Below, piece by piece: positions 7,276-16,343 of a stretch of DNA of 64,000 nt. Positions within the stretch are counted from its first letter, which is position 1. Each line of letters begins with the position of its first letter. Location: assembly GCF_014118685.1 (NCBI RefSeq), contig NZ_JACFAK010000003.1, forward strand, positions 1-64,000, in the 5' to 3' direction. The position numbers were made by a program, and so were the translations under genes. Under the pieces are notes generated by a model. It did no database searches. It was given only the letters and a program-made list of their open reading frames with translations, and had not been told where the DNA came from. The stretch is from Flaviflexus huanghaiensis (GTDB lineage: Bacteria > Actinomycetota > Actinomycetes > Actinomycetales > Actinomycetaceae).

Positions 7276-7557
7276 ATTTTTGGGATGTCGGGTGACTGCG
7301 TGTGGTTGCGCATTCGTTCGAAGTCGTCCTGAAGATGGTGCTCCGAAAACCACGCCGCCCAGCCGCTCATTCGTCGCACCCTGGTGAACTCAAAATCCAC
7401 GTTCTGTGTCGGGTTCTTTTGGGGCCGGGCACGGTTGTCGACAGGTCGCGCCTCTCATAGCGGACCGCAACAAATATGGCGTGACCGTGGGTCACTGCGA
7501 GATGAGCCTCGGGGAGGTTCTGGGCCTACCTCACACCATGAAGGATACGAACGAAGC

Positions 7558-8679
7558 TCAGTCGCCGAGGCCGGTGCCGACGTCGCGGGCAGTGCGGATC
7601 CACGGGTGATGGATTGGGACCTGCGCGAGGTTACCCGCGACGTCCGCCAGGGGGACGCGGGCAGCGCCGTCGCCTTTGGAAGCGACCATGATGCCCGTCT
7701 GGCCTGCCTTGATGAGCTCGGCTGCCGCCGATCCGATCACCGACCCGAGTAAGCGGTCAGCGGCGCACGGGGTGCCACCCCTTTGGACGTAGCCGAGGAT
7801 TGTCACGCGGCTCTCGAGGCCCGTCGCAGCTTCCACCTCACGGGCGAGATGGAAGGTGTTTTCCCTGTGGCGGTCCTCAATGCGGGCGTAGTTCTCCTTG
7901 GCGAGGGTCTTGGCCTGTGATGAGGACGCTGACTTGATCAAGGATTCCGCGGCCTTGAGCTCGAGGGTGGCATCGACGTCGCGAGCACCCTCCGCAATGG
8001 CAATGACGGAGAAGTTCGTGCCGCGGCCTTTGCGCCGCTCGATCGTTTCGACGATGGAGTCCAGCCGGTAGGGGATCTCCGGCAGGAGGATGACGTCGGC
8101 ACCGCCAGATATCCCAGCGCCCAAAGCCAGCCAGCCAGCCTTGTGTCCCATGATCTCCGCGATGATGACGCGGTGGTGTGAGTGGGCTGTAGAGTGCAAC
8201 CGATCGACCGCGTCCGTCGCGATCTCCAGGGCAGTTGAGAACCCGAAGGTGTTGTCGGTGTGGGCGATGTCTTTGTCGATCGTCTTTGGCAGGTGCACAA
8301 CGGGGATGCCCGCGTTGTGCAGCCGGAGAGCATTCTTCGCCGTGCCGCCGCCGCCGAGCATGACAACGCAGTCCAATTTGTTGCGCTCGACGACCTCTGC
8401 GATCGTTGGGATGACGTCGCGGGGCTCGCCATCGACGATCATTTTGTGGACCTTGTCCCGGCCCGTGCCAAGGATCGTGCCGCCAGCCGTGAGAATTCCG
8501 GATAGCGAACTGTGATCGAGCGGAATCCATCGATCTTCCGCGAGCCCGCGCACGCCACCGACGAAACCGATGAGCTCCATTCCGTGGTGTCCGACAGCGG
8601 CTTTCCCAAGCCCCCTGATTGCGGCATTGAGGCCGGGAGCGTCCCCGCCCGCGGTCAAGACTCCAATACGTTTTGCCAT
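7558..8679 (-). CDS. pfkA: 6-phosphofructokinase, atypical active-site motif (373 aa)
   Basis: It phosphorylates fructose 6-phosphate in glycolysis. The N-terminal GGDAPGLN (11-18) is canonical. The catalytic stretch reads PKTIDKDI (131-138) with D135 as the base, where most relatives have TIDND. The phosphoryl-donor motif, GGDG(S/T) in typical ATP enzymes, reads GGGGT (109-113), so the Asp matching E. coli D103 is Gly. Fructose-6-phosphate elements MGHKAGWLA, PEIPYRLD and GYVQRGGTP are present. Donor choice (ATP or pyrophosphate) should not be assumed. I chose ATG 8679 because AGGGAGG precedes it by about 9 bases; an in-frame start at 8709 lacks one. It follows a GNAT gene by 57 bases. Confidence 0.88.
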   Translation of the reverse strand: MAKRIGVLTAGGDAPGLNAAIRGLGKAAVGHHGMELIGFVGGVRGLAEDRWIPLDHSSLSGILTAGGTILGTGRDKVHKMIVDGEPRDVIPTIAEVVERNKLDCVVMLGGGGTAKNALRLHNAGIPVVHLPKTIDKDIAHTDNTFGFSTALEIATDAVDRLHSTAHSHHRVIIAEIMGHKAGWLALGAGISGGADVILLPEIPYRLDSIVETIERRKGRGTNFSVIAIAEGARDVDATLELKAAESLIKSASSSQAKTLAKENYARIEDRHRENTFHLAREVEAATGLESRVTILGYVQRGGTPCAADRLLGSVIGSAAAELIKAGQTGIMVASKGDGAARVPLADVAGNLAQVPIHHPWIRTARDVGTGLGD

Positions 8680-8736
8680 GTGTTGTGGCCTCCCTGGTCT
8701 CCTGCTCACACAGTACCGCGCTTGGGGTGAGGGCGG

Positions 8737-9213
8737 TCACCGTTCAAGCGGCAGATCCTTCGGTTCGGTGGAGCGGATCCCGACGACTTCGTCGAAGAGA
8801 ATCTCGCCGGTCGGCACGAACCCACATCGCAGATAGAAGCCCTCCGGTCCATAGACTCCCGGGACCCACATGACTGTCATCTCGTCGAAGCCGCGCTCCC
8901 GGGCCTCGCGGGCAACTTCCTCCACGGCGAAGTAGCCGGCACCCTGGCCCTGGAAATCTGCGGCGATGTTGAGGCGCCAAATGCCGCAACGGAACGCCTT
9001 GATCTCGTTCTCAGAGTCGAAGTTTGCCATCACGAAGCCGACAACGGTGTCGCCTCTGTAGATCGCTCGCGGCCAAGCGGTTGGGTTGACGTACGCCTCG
9101 GCAATCGATTGAACGACTGGTGCGACGTACATCTCCTGACCAGGTCTCATCTCCAATTTCACGAGGTCGTGCAGATTGTCAGCAGTGAGGCGGCGGAGGC
9201 GGAAATCGGTCAT
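8737..9213 (-). CDS. GNAT-family N-acetyltransferase (158 aa)
   Basis: A single GNAT domain fills the chain. Strand beta4 ends IWRLNIAADFQGQGAG, which supplies the acetyl-CoA pyrophosphate loop (QGQGAG, a Q/RxxGxG/A variant). The helix AVEEVAREARERG follows, and the terminal GFYLRCGFVPTGE is typical of motif B. The spacing resembles the spermine/spermidine-type acetyltransferases BltD and PaiA, but the substrate cannot be deduced. No ribosome-binding site precedes ATG 9213. Instead TAGCGT lies 6 bases upstream on the minus strand, consistent with a leaderless transcript. It is upstream of and codirectional with pfkA. Confidence 0.75.
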   Translation of the reverse strand: MTDFRLRRLTADNLHDLVKLEMRPGQEMYVAPVVQSIAEAYVNPTAWPRAIYRGDTVVGFVMANFDSENEIKAFRCGIWRLNIAADFQGQGAGYFAVEEVAREARERGFDEMTVMWVPGVYGPEGFYLRCGFVPTGEILFDEVVGIRSTEPKDLPLER

Positions 9214-9320
9214 TCTAAAACGCTAACAGGGCTGTGCATGTCTAGCCAGGGCAAGCGATTGCAGTCACGTATCGATTAACGTCACGCAAGCCTATGGCAA
9301 CGAATCTCAACGCCTCGTGG

Positions 9321-10331
9321 TCACCGCGGCTGTGCGCGTGGCGTGATCCGCACATGTGGCAGGGCAGGGGCTGGCAGCGGGCTGGGTGTGCCCGGTGGGA
9401 AAACTCCAAAGCGGGGTGAGTGGACGCTCCCGGTCTCGCCGTCCGATGCACCGATCTCGCTCTGCCAGGCTCGCCGGTATTCGACGATCTCGTCGTGGCT
9501 ACGACCGACAAAGTTCCACCACATGACAATTCGCTCATCGAAGGGGGCGCCGCCGATGAGGATGAGCCGGCACGGTTCGTCTCCGGCTGTGAAGCCAATA
9601 CGTGTAGCTCCCGGCGGAGTGTAGGCGAGTTCGCTTACACCGAGGGTCTGATCAACGCCCGAGGAGTGGATGGTGACCTTCCCAGAATCGAGCAAGGTCC
9701 CGTGTTCAAAGCGTGGATCGATGTCAAGAGTGACGGTCTCGCCGGGCTCGACAATGACCTGCGCTGCCATCGCCTCAACTCGAGTGTCAATGGGGGAGTT
9801 GACGCCCGCGAGCGAACCGATGTAGGTGAGGACGGTACCGCCGGGCACTCTTACTGGCGTCGCGACGACATGCTGGGACCCGGGTTGAGAGTTCCGGACC
9901 GCGTCCGGAAGCGCGTACCAGAGCTGGACGCCGTGGAGAATAGATGTGTCATCCGTAGAGAACTCGGAGTGAGAGATCCCGGAGCCAGCGATCATGAGGT
10001 TGACCTCGGAGGGTCGAACGATGTTTGCAAACCCGGTCGTGTCGATGTGCTCGATTTCGCCCTGGAACAGGAGGGTGACAGTTGCGAGGCCCGTGTGCGG
10101 GTGCCGCGGCACCGCCATACCGCCGGTGGCCGCAACATCGTCGGGGCCGTAATGGTCGAGAAAGCACCAGGGGCCGATGAGCGAACGCTTGCGCTGGGGG
10201 AGTGTGCGGCGAACGGTCATGGCGCGAGGCCCACCAAGAGGCACGTCCCGGGCCGTGATGATATCGATGAGTGTGGGGTCCTTGACATACGCACACTCGT
10301 ATTCGGCTGGGTTGATCTCCGTGTTCGTCAT
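9321..10331 (-). CDS. Pirin family protein (336 aa)
   Basis: This is a bicupin of the pirin family. The N-terminal cupin carries the metal ligands H77 and H79 (PRHPHTGL) and H121/E123 (GISHSEF), so the single iron site is intact. FLDHYGPDD and LLFQGEIEHIDTTG match the family core. The C-terminal half has the pirin-C strands and RIVMWWNFVGR. Some bacterial pirins are quercetin 2,3-dioxygenases and others bind metabolic enzymes, so the role here is open. ATG 10331 overlaps the stop of the SRPBCC gene by 4 bases (ATGA), so the two are translationally coupled. The protein is longer than the usual 230-300 residues because of a Pro-rich tail. Confidence 0.88.
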   Translation of the reverse strand: MTNTEINPAEYECAYVKDPTLIDIITARDVPLGGPRAMTVRRTLPQRKRSLIGPWCFLDHYGPDDVAATGGMAVPRHPHTGLATVTLLFQGEIEHIDTTGFANIVRPSEVNLMIAGSGISHSEFSTDDTSILHGVQLWYALPDAVRNSQPGSQHVVATPVRVPGGTVLTYIGSLAGVNSPIDTRVEAMAAQVIVEPGETVTLDIDPRFEHGTLLDSGKVTIHSSGVDQTLGVSELAYTPPGATRIGFTAGDEPCRLILIGGAPFDERIVMWWNFVGRSHDEIVEYRRAWQSEIGASDGETGSVHSPRFGVFPPGTPSPLPAPALPHVRITPRAQPR

Positions 10332-10840
10332 CGCGTCGCCCCATCATCGTTTGAACTCTGATCCGATGCTGCTCCCTGGCTTGCCGCCGTGATGGTTGAT
10401 GCGACGGTCATGAGCATCGGCATCGGTAGCGGCAGGTTGAGGAGCTGCCCCTCGAGATAGATGAGGTGGGCGAGCCAGCCGTCCCGATACGAATCGGCCA
10501 GATCGCCGAGCCCGCTATGTTCCATGGAGAGGAGGCTTCCCGTGCCCTCCGTCTCGATGCGCCACGCGAGGCGCGAATATGGCTCATCGGAGAACTTCCA
10601 GGAGTAGGCGAGTTCGGTCCCTGGTTCGTAGATTTCGACGGTTGACCGGCAGATGGCGCCCTGACCGTGGTCAACGGCGAAGGTCGAGCCGGGCGCGATC
10701 TTTCCCTCGATGAGCTCTCCGAGCCACAGGTGAAGCCGTTTTGGGGAGGCGATGCCGTCCCAGACGTGGGCTGGCGGAACGGGGAGGGACCAGGTGGCAT
10801 TGACCTGGCCTGATTGAGCAGAGACTGTGACGAGCGGCAT
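10328..10840 (-). CDS. SRPBCC (AHSA1/START-like) domain protein (170 aa)
   Basis: The fold is predicted from the pattern WSLPVPPAHVWDGIASPKRL, then HLWLGELIEG, FAVDHGQGAICRSTVEI, LAYSWKFSDEPYSRLAWRIE and a C-terminal helix (YRDGWLAHLIYLEGQL). This is the AHSA1/CalC-type ligand-binding barrel. No catalytic residues can be assigned. GGTGGAG precedes ATG 10840. The stop overlaps the pirin start, forming a two-gene operon, and the gene is divergent from malic enzyme with a short shared promoter region. Confidence 0.7.
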   Translation of the reverse strand: MPLVTVSAQSGQVNATWSLPVPPAHVWDGIASPKRLHLWLGELIEGKIAPGSTFAVDHGQGAICRSTVEIYEPGTELAYSWKFSDEPYSRLAWRIETEGTGSLLSMEHSGLGDLADSYRDGWLAHLIYLEGQLLNLPLPMPMLMTVASTITAASQGAASDQSSNDDGATR

Positions 10841-10964
10841 ATCTCCACCCTAGCGGAGTCAGATGGTATCGGTGCTGGCAGGGCTGGGGTTCTTAATGGA
10901 GACCGTTCTGCGCTCCCGTAGTACGGTGATAGACAACCTATCTACGCCTCAAAGAGGAGTTTCA

Positions 10965-12356
10965 GTGGCGCTTCCCAGCCCAGGTCATTCGGTGACGTTC
11001 CGTGTTCACACCCCGCCCCTATTCAGCGAGACATCCGATCTGGCCAGCGCGATCGCCCGCACCGGTGCCGCGATCACCGCACTCGACGTCATCGAGTCGA
11101 CCAGCGACCACATGTGCATCGACATCACGGCAAATACCCGCGGCCAGGCACACGTCGAGTCAATCTCGACGATGATCAAGCAGCGTGAGGGCGCGGAGCT
11201 ACGGCGCGTATCGGACCGGACATTCCTCATGCATTCCGGGGGGAAGATCGAGACAACATCGAAGGTGTCGCTGCGCAACCGCGATGATCTGTCCAGGGCC
11301 TACACCCCCGGCGTTGCCCGCGTGTGCACGGCGATCGCCGAAGATAAGTCGGAGGCCCGCAGGCTCACGATCAAGGGCAACACCGTCGCGGTGGTCACGG
11401 ACGGCACTGCGGTCCTCGGTCTTGGTGACATCGGACCGGAAGCAGCGATGCCGGTGATGGAGGGGAAGGCGATCCTCTTCAAGGAGTTCGCTGGAGTCAA
11501 CGCGTGGCCAGTCGCCCTCGACACGAAGGACACAGAAGACATCATCGCGATTTGCAAGGCCATCGCCCCCGCCTACGGGGGAATCAACCTCGAAGACATC
11601 TCGGCACCGCGCTGTTTCGAAATCGAGGCTCGTCTCAGAGACGAGCTGGATATCCCTGTCTTCCACGATGATCAGCACGGCACCGCCATCGTCACCCTCG
11701 CCGCACTCGTCAACGCCCTCAAGGTCGTTGGTAAGGACATCGGGGACGTCAAGATCGTCATTTCCGGCGTTGGCGCTGCCGGTTACGCCATCATTCGTCT
11801 CCTTCTCGCCTCGGGTGCGAAGCATATCCGCGCCGCCGGACGCCGCGGCATCATCGAGCGAGGGACGACGTACAGCGAAACCCATCGCACGTGGATCGCT
11901 GAACACACGAATGAGGAGAAGTTCTCTGGAACTCTCAAGGAAGCTGTTGTTGATGCCGATGTCTTTATCGGAGTGTCTGCCCCAAACGTCCTCGACGAAG
12001 ACGACGTGGCGGCGATGAACGACGGGGCAATCGTCTTCGCGATGGCAAACCCCGACCCCGAGATCGACCCCGCCATCGCATCGAAGCATGCCGAGATCGT
12101 CGCCACTGGCCGCTCCGACTACCCGAACCAGATCAACAACGTTCTTGTCTTCCCTGGCTTCTTCCGCGGACTGCTCGACTCGGGTGCAACCGTTGTGTCA
12201 GATGACATGATGCTGGCGGCGGCCGAGGCGATCGCGTCCTGCATCGAGGACGATGAGCTCCACCCCGGGTTCCTCATCCCCTCCGTTTTCGACCGCAAGG
12301 TTTCCTCCCGAGTAGCTGACGCAGTGAAGAAGGCAGCCAAAGCCGCGGACAGCTAA
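10965..12356 (+). CDS. NAD(P)-dependent malic enzyme with N-terminal ACT domain (463 aa)
   Basis: It oxidatively decarboxylates malate to pyruvate in the cytosol. Residues 1-85 form an ACT-like regulatory domain ([23 protein letters not shown]). The catalytic core follows: YTPGVARVC, a Lys-containing [17 protein letters not shown], the metal site [10 protein letters not shown], the Rossmann motif GVGAAGYA and the C-terminal [10 protein letters not shown] chose GTG 10965 because AGAGGAG sits 5 bases before it and the domain starts right after. An ATG at 10863 is in frame but its 34-residue extension lacks family similarity. An ACT-domain malic enzyme is a known actinobacterial arrangement and suggests allosteric control. 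Confidence 0.9.
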   Translation: MALPSPGHSVTFRVHTPPLFSETSDLASAIARTGAAITALDVIESTSDHMCIDITANTRGQAHVESISTMIKQREGAELRRVSDRTFLMHSGGKIETTSKVSLRNRDDLSRAYTPGVARVCTAIAEDKSEARRLTIKGNTVAVVTDGTAVLGLGDIGPEAAMPVMEGKAILFKEFAGVNAWPVALDTKDTEDIIAICKAIAPAYGGINLEDISAPRCFEIEARLRDELDIPVFHDDQHGTAIVTLAALVNALKVVGKDIGDVKIVISGVGAAGYAIIRLLLASGAKHIRAAGRRGIIERGTTYSETHRTWIAEHTNEEKFSGTLKEAVVDADVFIGVSAPNVLDEDDVAAMNDGAIVFAMANPDPEIDPAIASKHAEIVATGRSDYPNQINNVLVFPGFFRGLLDSGATVVSDDMMLAAAEAIASCIEDDELHPGFLIPSVFDRKVSSRVADAVKKAAKAADS

Positions 12357-12366
12357 TCGTGATGGT

Positions 12367-12398
12367 GACCCGGCCGCCGGGTCGGACGTTGCGTCCGA
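12367..12398 (+). terminator. Tandem hairpins after malic enzyme
   Basis: GACCCGG (12367-12373) pairs with CCGGGTC (12377-12383), and TCGGAC (12382-12387) pairs with GTCCGA (12393-12398). The two overlapping stems begin 10 bases after the malic enzyme stop and have no U-tract. The rest of 12399-12602 holds no gene I can support. Confidence 0.55.
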
Positions 12399-12602
12399 CG
12401 CCTCGGGCAGATTCAAACGTGTGGCAAAGCTCGCTCGGCGCGCATGTTCCCCGAGGGCTCGGACCGTCGCCGTCGGCTTGGGGTGCGTGTCATGCTGCAC
12501 CTCTTCGCGTGCAGAAGTGCCTGGAGTTCGCCCACATTGAGGATGTTGGACCAGAGCTCAGGCCTGGAGGTTCGACACCAGTAGGCCGCATGTCTGTGTC
12601 AT

Positions 12603-13241
12603 TTAGCTGGCCGTCGCCAGGTACCTGATCGTCCGCATCATCTTCCAGGTCATGACGGCGCTAATGATGCCGGTGATGTCGAGCATGAGGGCTGTGCGAC
12701 GATTGCTAGCCGCGTAGCGCTCGCGGATGTGAAGCCGTGTGCCCGGACAATTAGCGACATCCGTCGCGGTGAGGTGGAAGCCCCACGTCGCGTCGAAGTC
12801 AATGTCCGGGTCCGGATGTTCGCCACCCTCACTGGTGAGGACGAGATGGTCGCCAGGCGCGACCAGCGCGACACGAAGGCCCAAGCCCGGTGCCAAGGGG
12901 AAGGGGTCGCCGACCTTCACGTCCTGCCACTCGGGACGGATGGTCTTAGCGTTAGTGATCTCGCAGCCGGCGAGGTTCTCGAGACGTTCGAAGGAATAGA
13001 AGCCTGCCTTGTTCTGGCCGAGCTGAGCGATCCAGGGCCAGACCTTCTCCGGCGGCGCGGGGACGGTGACCGCGCGATCGTTCTGAACGGTCGCGTCCAG
13101 CAACTCGTCGCCGGGAAGCATGTGCGCGGCCTCGTTTCGTGTTGCGCCGACTCGGCTGGACCGGCGGACCGCGAGCGCGGCGCCAGCCACAAGTGCGGCC
13201 GCGGCGATGATGGCGGCTCGTCCCGCGCTGTGAATTGTCAC
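12603..13241 (-). CDS. Membrane-anchored SRPBCC family protein (212 aa)
   Basis: A hydrophobic N-terminal segment (AAIIAAAALVAGAALAV) probably anchors the protein. It is followed by an SRPBCC/polyketide-cyclase-like barrel: VTVPAPPEKVWPWIAQLG, NKAGFYSFERLENLAGCEI, TWGFHL and a basic amphipathic end. Proteins of this type are common and uncharacterised in actinobacteria; a lipid or hydrophobic ligand is plausible but unproven. I chose GTG 13241 because GGAAGGAGG precedes it; an upstream in-frame GTG at 13259 would include that site in the coding region. It is divergent from nrdD. Confidence 0.7.
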   Translation of the reverse strand: MTIHSAGRAAIIAAAALVAGAALAVRRSSRVGATRNEAAHMLPGDELLDATVQNDRAVTVPAPPEKVWPWIAQLGQNKAGFYSFERLENLAGCEITNAKTIRPEWQDVKVGDPFPLAPGLGLRVALVAPGDHLVLTSEGGEHPDPDIDFDATWGFHLTATDVANCPGTRLHIRERYAASNRRTALMLDITGIISAVMTWKMMRTIRYLATAS

Positions 13242-13394
13242 AATGCCTCCTTCCGTCACACTGGCAGGGCGGCAGAGTCATCGCAAGGGACCTTGGGGGG
13301 GTCGACCGTAGCGGTCGCTGGCAATGGCTTAGACAGGAGGTCGCCAGAAAAGTCACAGAACGCTGAGCGAATTACGCCCGTGTAAGTTCCGCTG

Positions 13395-13410
13395 ATACTA
13401 TATGTAGTGT
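13395..13410 (+). promoter_or_regulatory. NrdR box upstream of nrdD
   Basis: ATACTATATGTAGTGT differs at one position from the classical NrdR box pattern ACACTATATxTAGTGT. It lies 23-38 bases before the nrdD start, close to the likely -10 region. A second box, usual about 31 bases away, was not found. NrdR is the ATP/dATP-sensing repressor of ribonucleotide reductase genes; nrdR itself is outside the window. Confidence 0.75.
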
Positions 13411-13432
13411 CTAAAACTGAAGGGGGCACAAG

Positions 13433-15592
13433 ATGTCGTTGTTGTCGGAGAGCGCGGTCACCACTACCGTCATGAAGCGGGACGGGCGCACGGTGCGGTT
13501 CGATGCGACGAAGATCTACCGCGCGATCAGCGCTGCTCTGTCCAGTTGCGGGATCGAGGACCATGACTTTACGGCGTCGATGACGTCAGATGTCGTTGAT
13601 GCTCTCGGGGGCCAGAATCTCGACATCCCCACAATACAGCGCGCGGTCGAAAACAGGCTCATGAGGTCCGAATACCCGCAGGTGGCGCGTGCCTACATCG
13701 AGTATCGGCACGACAGGGACGTTGAGCGGGAGAGGGCCATGGACCTTCGGCACTCGGTGGGTCGCCTGCTCAGCCGAGACCGGGCGGTCGTCAACGAGAA
13801 CGCCAATAAGGATGCGACGGTCTTCAACACCCAGCGCGACTTGACGGCAGGCTCGGTTGCGAAGGCGTACGCGCTGAAGGACATGTTGCCCCGCCACGTC
13901 GCCAACGCCCACATCAAGGGCGACATCCACTTCCATGACCTCGACTACAACCCATTCCAGCCGATGACGAACTGCTGCCTCATCGACATCCCGTCGATGC
14001 TGAGCGAGGGGTTCCAGATCGGCAACGCGCGCGTCGAATCTCCGCGCTCGATCAACACAGCGACTGCCCAGATCGCCCAGATTATTGCGAACGTCGCATC
14101 GAGCCAGTACGGCGGCTGCTCCGTCGACCGGACGGATGAAGTTCTCGCACCGTACGCACGGATCAACTACGCAAAGCACCTGGCCGAAGCTGAGACGTGG
14201 GTTGCGGAGAATCTTCGCGAGGATTACGCGATGGCGAAGACGCGCAAGGACATTTACGATGCGATGCAGTCGCTCGAGTACGAGATCAACACCCTCTACT
14301 CCTCGAATGGGCAGACCCCGTTCGTCACCCTCGGGTTCGGCCTGGGAGAAGGCGTATTCGAGCGCGAGATTCAGAAGGCCATCCTCCAGGTCCGCATCGG
14401 TGGCATCGGCAAAGAGAAGCACACCGCAATCTTCCCGAAGCTCGTGTTCGGGCTTCGCAGAGGAGTCAACCTCGAACCGTCCGACCCGAATTATGACATC
14501 AAGCAACTCGCTCTCGAGTGCTCGACGAAGCGCATGTACCCAGACGTCATCTCGTACGACAAGCTGACGGAGATCGAGGGTGACTACAAAGTGCCGATGG
14601 GATGCCGGTCCTTCTTGCCGAAGTGGGTCGATCCGAGCACCGGTGAGACGGTCAACGCCGGCCGGAACAACCTCGGTGTGGTCACCCTCAACATCCCCCG
14701 CATCGCCATCGAAGCCCGTGGCGAGAAGGACAGGTTTTGGAAGATCCTCGCCGAGCGGATGGAGATCCTCAAGGACGCCCTGCTCTTCCGAATCCAGCGG
14801 TGCGAAGAGGCTGTGCCTGAGAACGCTCCGATCCTCTACAAGCACGGTGCGCTTGGCCGACCGAAGGAACACGATGCAACGACGGTGACAGAGTTCTTCC
14901 GCAACCATCGTGCGACCGCCTCGATCGGCTATATCGGGCTCTACGAAGCGGCGACGAGCTTCTACGGCCCCGACTGGGAGCGCAACAGGCAGGCGAAGGA
15001 ATTCACCCTCGACATTGTTCGCAGCCTCAATCAGTACGCGGAAGAGTGGCGCGATGAGCACCCCTACTGGTTCTCTGTCTACGCCACACCGTCCGAGTCG
15101 CTGACTGACCGGTTCTGCCGGCTCGACCGTGAGAAGTTTGGCGACATCGTCGATATCACCGACAAGGACTACTACACGAACTCGTATCACTATGACGTCC
15201 GCAAGACAGTGACCCCGTTCGAGAAGCTCGACTTCGAAGCGGAATACCCGCAGTACTCGAAGGGTGGCTTCATCCACTACTGCGAGTACCCGAAGCTCAC
15301 CCACAACACGAAAGCCCTCGAAACAGTGTGGGACTATGCCTACGACAGGGTCGCCTACCTCGGCACAAACACCCCCATCGACAGGTGCTACGAGTGCGGT
15401 TTCGAAGGCGAGTTCACACCGACCGCCAACGGCTTCTCCTGCCCCGACTGCGGCAACGATGACCCGAAGACATGCGACGTCGTCAAACGGACGTGCGGCT
15501 ATCTCGGCAATCCCCAGCGGCGCCCCATGGTCCACGGCCGGCACACGGAAATTGCGAGCCGAGTCAAGCACATGGCTGATCCATGCCAGTGA
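13433..15592 (+). CDS. nrdD: Anaerobic (class III) ribonucleoside-triphosphate reductase
   Basis: This oxygen-sensitive glycyl-radical enzyme reduces NTPs to dNTPs. Residues 10-95 form an ATP-cone (KRDGRTVRFDATKIYRAI), giving allosteric control. The barrel contains HFHDLDYNPFQPMTNCC and SSNGQTPFVTLGFG. A C-terminal zinc site is formed by C652, C655, C670 and C673, and the radical site is G689 within KRTCGYLGNP. The 719-residue length is typical. AAGGGGG precedes ATG 13433 and an NrdR box lies just upstream. The activase gene overlaps its 3' end by 10 bases. The pair shows that the organism can make DNA precursors without oxygen. Confidence 0.97.
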   Translation: MSLLSESAVTTTVMKRDGRTVRFDATKIYRAISAALSSCGIEDHDFTASMTSDVVDALGGQNLDIPTIQRAVENRLMRSEYPQVARAYIEYRHDRDVERERAMDLRHSVGRLLSRDRAVVNENANKDATVFNTQRDLTAGSVAKAYALKDMLPRHVANAHIKGDIHFHDLDYNPFQPMTNCCLIDIPSMLSEGFQIGNARVESPRSINTATAQIAQIIANVASSQYGGCSVDRTDEVLAPYARINYAKHLAEAETWVAENLREDYAMAKTRKDIYDAMQSLEYEINTLYSSNGQTPFVTLGFGLGEGVFEREIQKAILQVRIGGIGKEKHTAIFPKLVFGLRRGVNLEPSDPNYDIKQLALECSTKRMYPDVISYDKLTEIEGDYKVPMGCRSFLPKWVDPSTGETVNAGRNNLGVVTLNIPRIAIEARGEKDRFWKILAERMEILKDALLFRIQRCEEAVPENAPILYKHGALGRPKEHDATTVTEFFRNHRATASIGYIGLYEAATSFYGPDWERNRQAKEFTLDIVRSLNQYAEEWRDEHPYWFSVYATPSESLTDRFCRLDREKFGDIVDITDKDYYTNSYHYDVRKTVTPFEKLDFEAEYPQYSKGGFIHYCEYPKLTHNTKALETVWDYAYDRVAYLGTNTPIDRCYECGFEGEFTPTANGFSCPDCGNDDPKTCDVVKRTCGYLGNPQRRPMVHGRHTEIASRVKHMADPCQ

Positions 15593-16215
15593 CCGACGCG
15601 GACGGCATCACCCAGCCGAGGCCGGGCGAGTGGGACGGCACCGTCCTCTCCGCCGGGCACACGGCGGACTACAAGCCGTTCACGTTCGTCGACGGGGAGG
15701 GCGTCCGCTGCTCCCTCTACGTATCCGGTTGCCCCTTCGCGTGCCCGGGTTGTTACAACAGGGCTGCCCAATCGTTCAAGTATGGGACCCGGTATACGAC
15801 TGAGCTTGAGGAACGCATACTCAACGACCTCGCCCAGCCGTACGTTGCTGGCCTCTCGCTCCTCGGCGGTGAGCCCATGCTTGCCACCCCGGTGCTACTC
15901 CCGCTTGTCCGCCGGGTGCGGAGCCTCTTCGGCCAATCCAAGACCATCTGGACCTGGTCGGGGTACACCTACGAGCAGCTCCGACATGAGACGCCGGACA
16001 AGAGGGAGCTGCTCGAGCACAGCGACGTACTTGTTGACGGCCCCTTCATCCAGCGCCTGTACCACCACGACCTGGCGTTCCGCGGCTCGTCCAACCAGCG
16101 CATCATCGATGTGCCGGCCTCACGCGATGCCGGTCAGCCTGTTCTGTGGCAGAGCCGGCGCCGCGACACGGAGGACTCTGTCCCCTTCCTCACCCCGGCA
16201 GCGCCGCGATCCTGA
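15583..16215 (+). CDS. nrdG: Anaerobic ribonucleotide reductase activase (radical SAM)
   Basis: The activating enzyme uses S-adenosylmethionine and a [4Fe-4S] cluster to form the glycyl radical on NrdD. The cluster motif CxxxCxxC is C50, C54 and C57 in SGCPFACPGCYN. LLGGEPML and TIWTWSGYTYEQL follow the radical-SAM core pattern of NrdG. The product is 210 residues, with a short C-terminal extension beyond the NQRIIDVPAS motif. The gene starts inside the last codons of nrdD (10-base overlap), so translation is coupled and the two proteins are probably made together. Confidence 0.95.
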   Translation: MPVTDADGITQPRPGEWDGTVLSAGHTADYKPFTFVDGEGVRCSLYVSGCPFACPGCYNRAAQSFKYGTRYTTELEERILNDLAQPYVAGLSLLGGEPMLATPVLLPLVRRVRSLFGQSKTIWTWSGYTYEQLRHETPDKRELLEHSDVLVDGPFIQRLYHHDLAFRGSSNQRIIDVPASRDAGQPVLWQSRRRDTEDSVPFLTPAAPRS

Positions 16216-16343
16216 CGAGCTGCGACGACCACCGGGTGGGCCTACCCTGCCTACCTGGGAAGACGCATGAAAAACCCAAAAAGAATCGTGTACAATTCAC
16301 ACTAGTCTCGGTCCTCAGATCGTAGAGGCCGCACGTCAAATGG

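Larger units (their letters stand above)
7167..7557. other. 391-base intergenic regulatory region, no gene seen
   Basis: No ORF with a credible start and composition is present between the sugar-acid kinase and pfkA. The region holds, from the kinase side, the ribosome-binding site, a 7-1-7 palindrome (7181-7195), a TATACC sequence on the minus strand near 7248-7253, the shared 15-base word (7261-7275) and a GTGACC-GTG-GGTCAC inverted repeat (7481-7495). No clear terminator for pfkA was found. The repressor gene often adjacent to such cassettes is absent. Confidence 0.6.

Noticed and set aside
7481-7495. GTGACC-GTG-GGTCAC inverted repeat as a CRP/GlxR site
   Set aside because: CRP-type sites have GTGA-N6-TCAC; here the spacing is N7, and it is more than 300 bases from the nearest downstream start. 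Kept only as a minor item in the intergenic note.
11199-12089. Minus-strand ORF opposite malic enzyme
   Set aside because: It lies inside the malic enzyme coding region and has no recognisable domain or ribosome-binding site.
13586-15571. Long minus-strand ORF (661 codons) opposite nrdD
   Set aside because: It is fully antisense to a confidently identified gene, has no family similarity, and arises from the high-GC codon pattern of nrdD.
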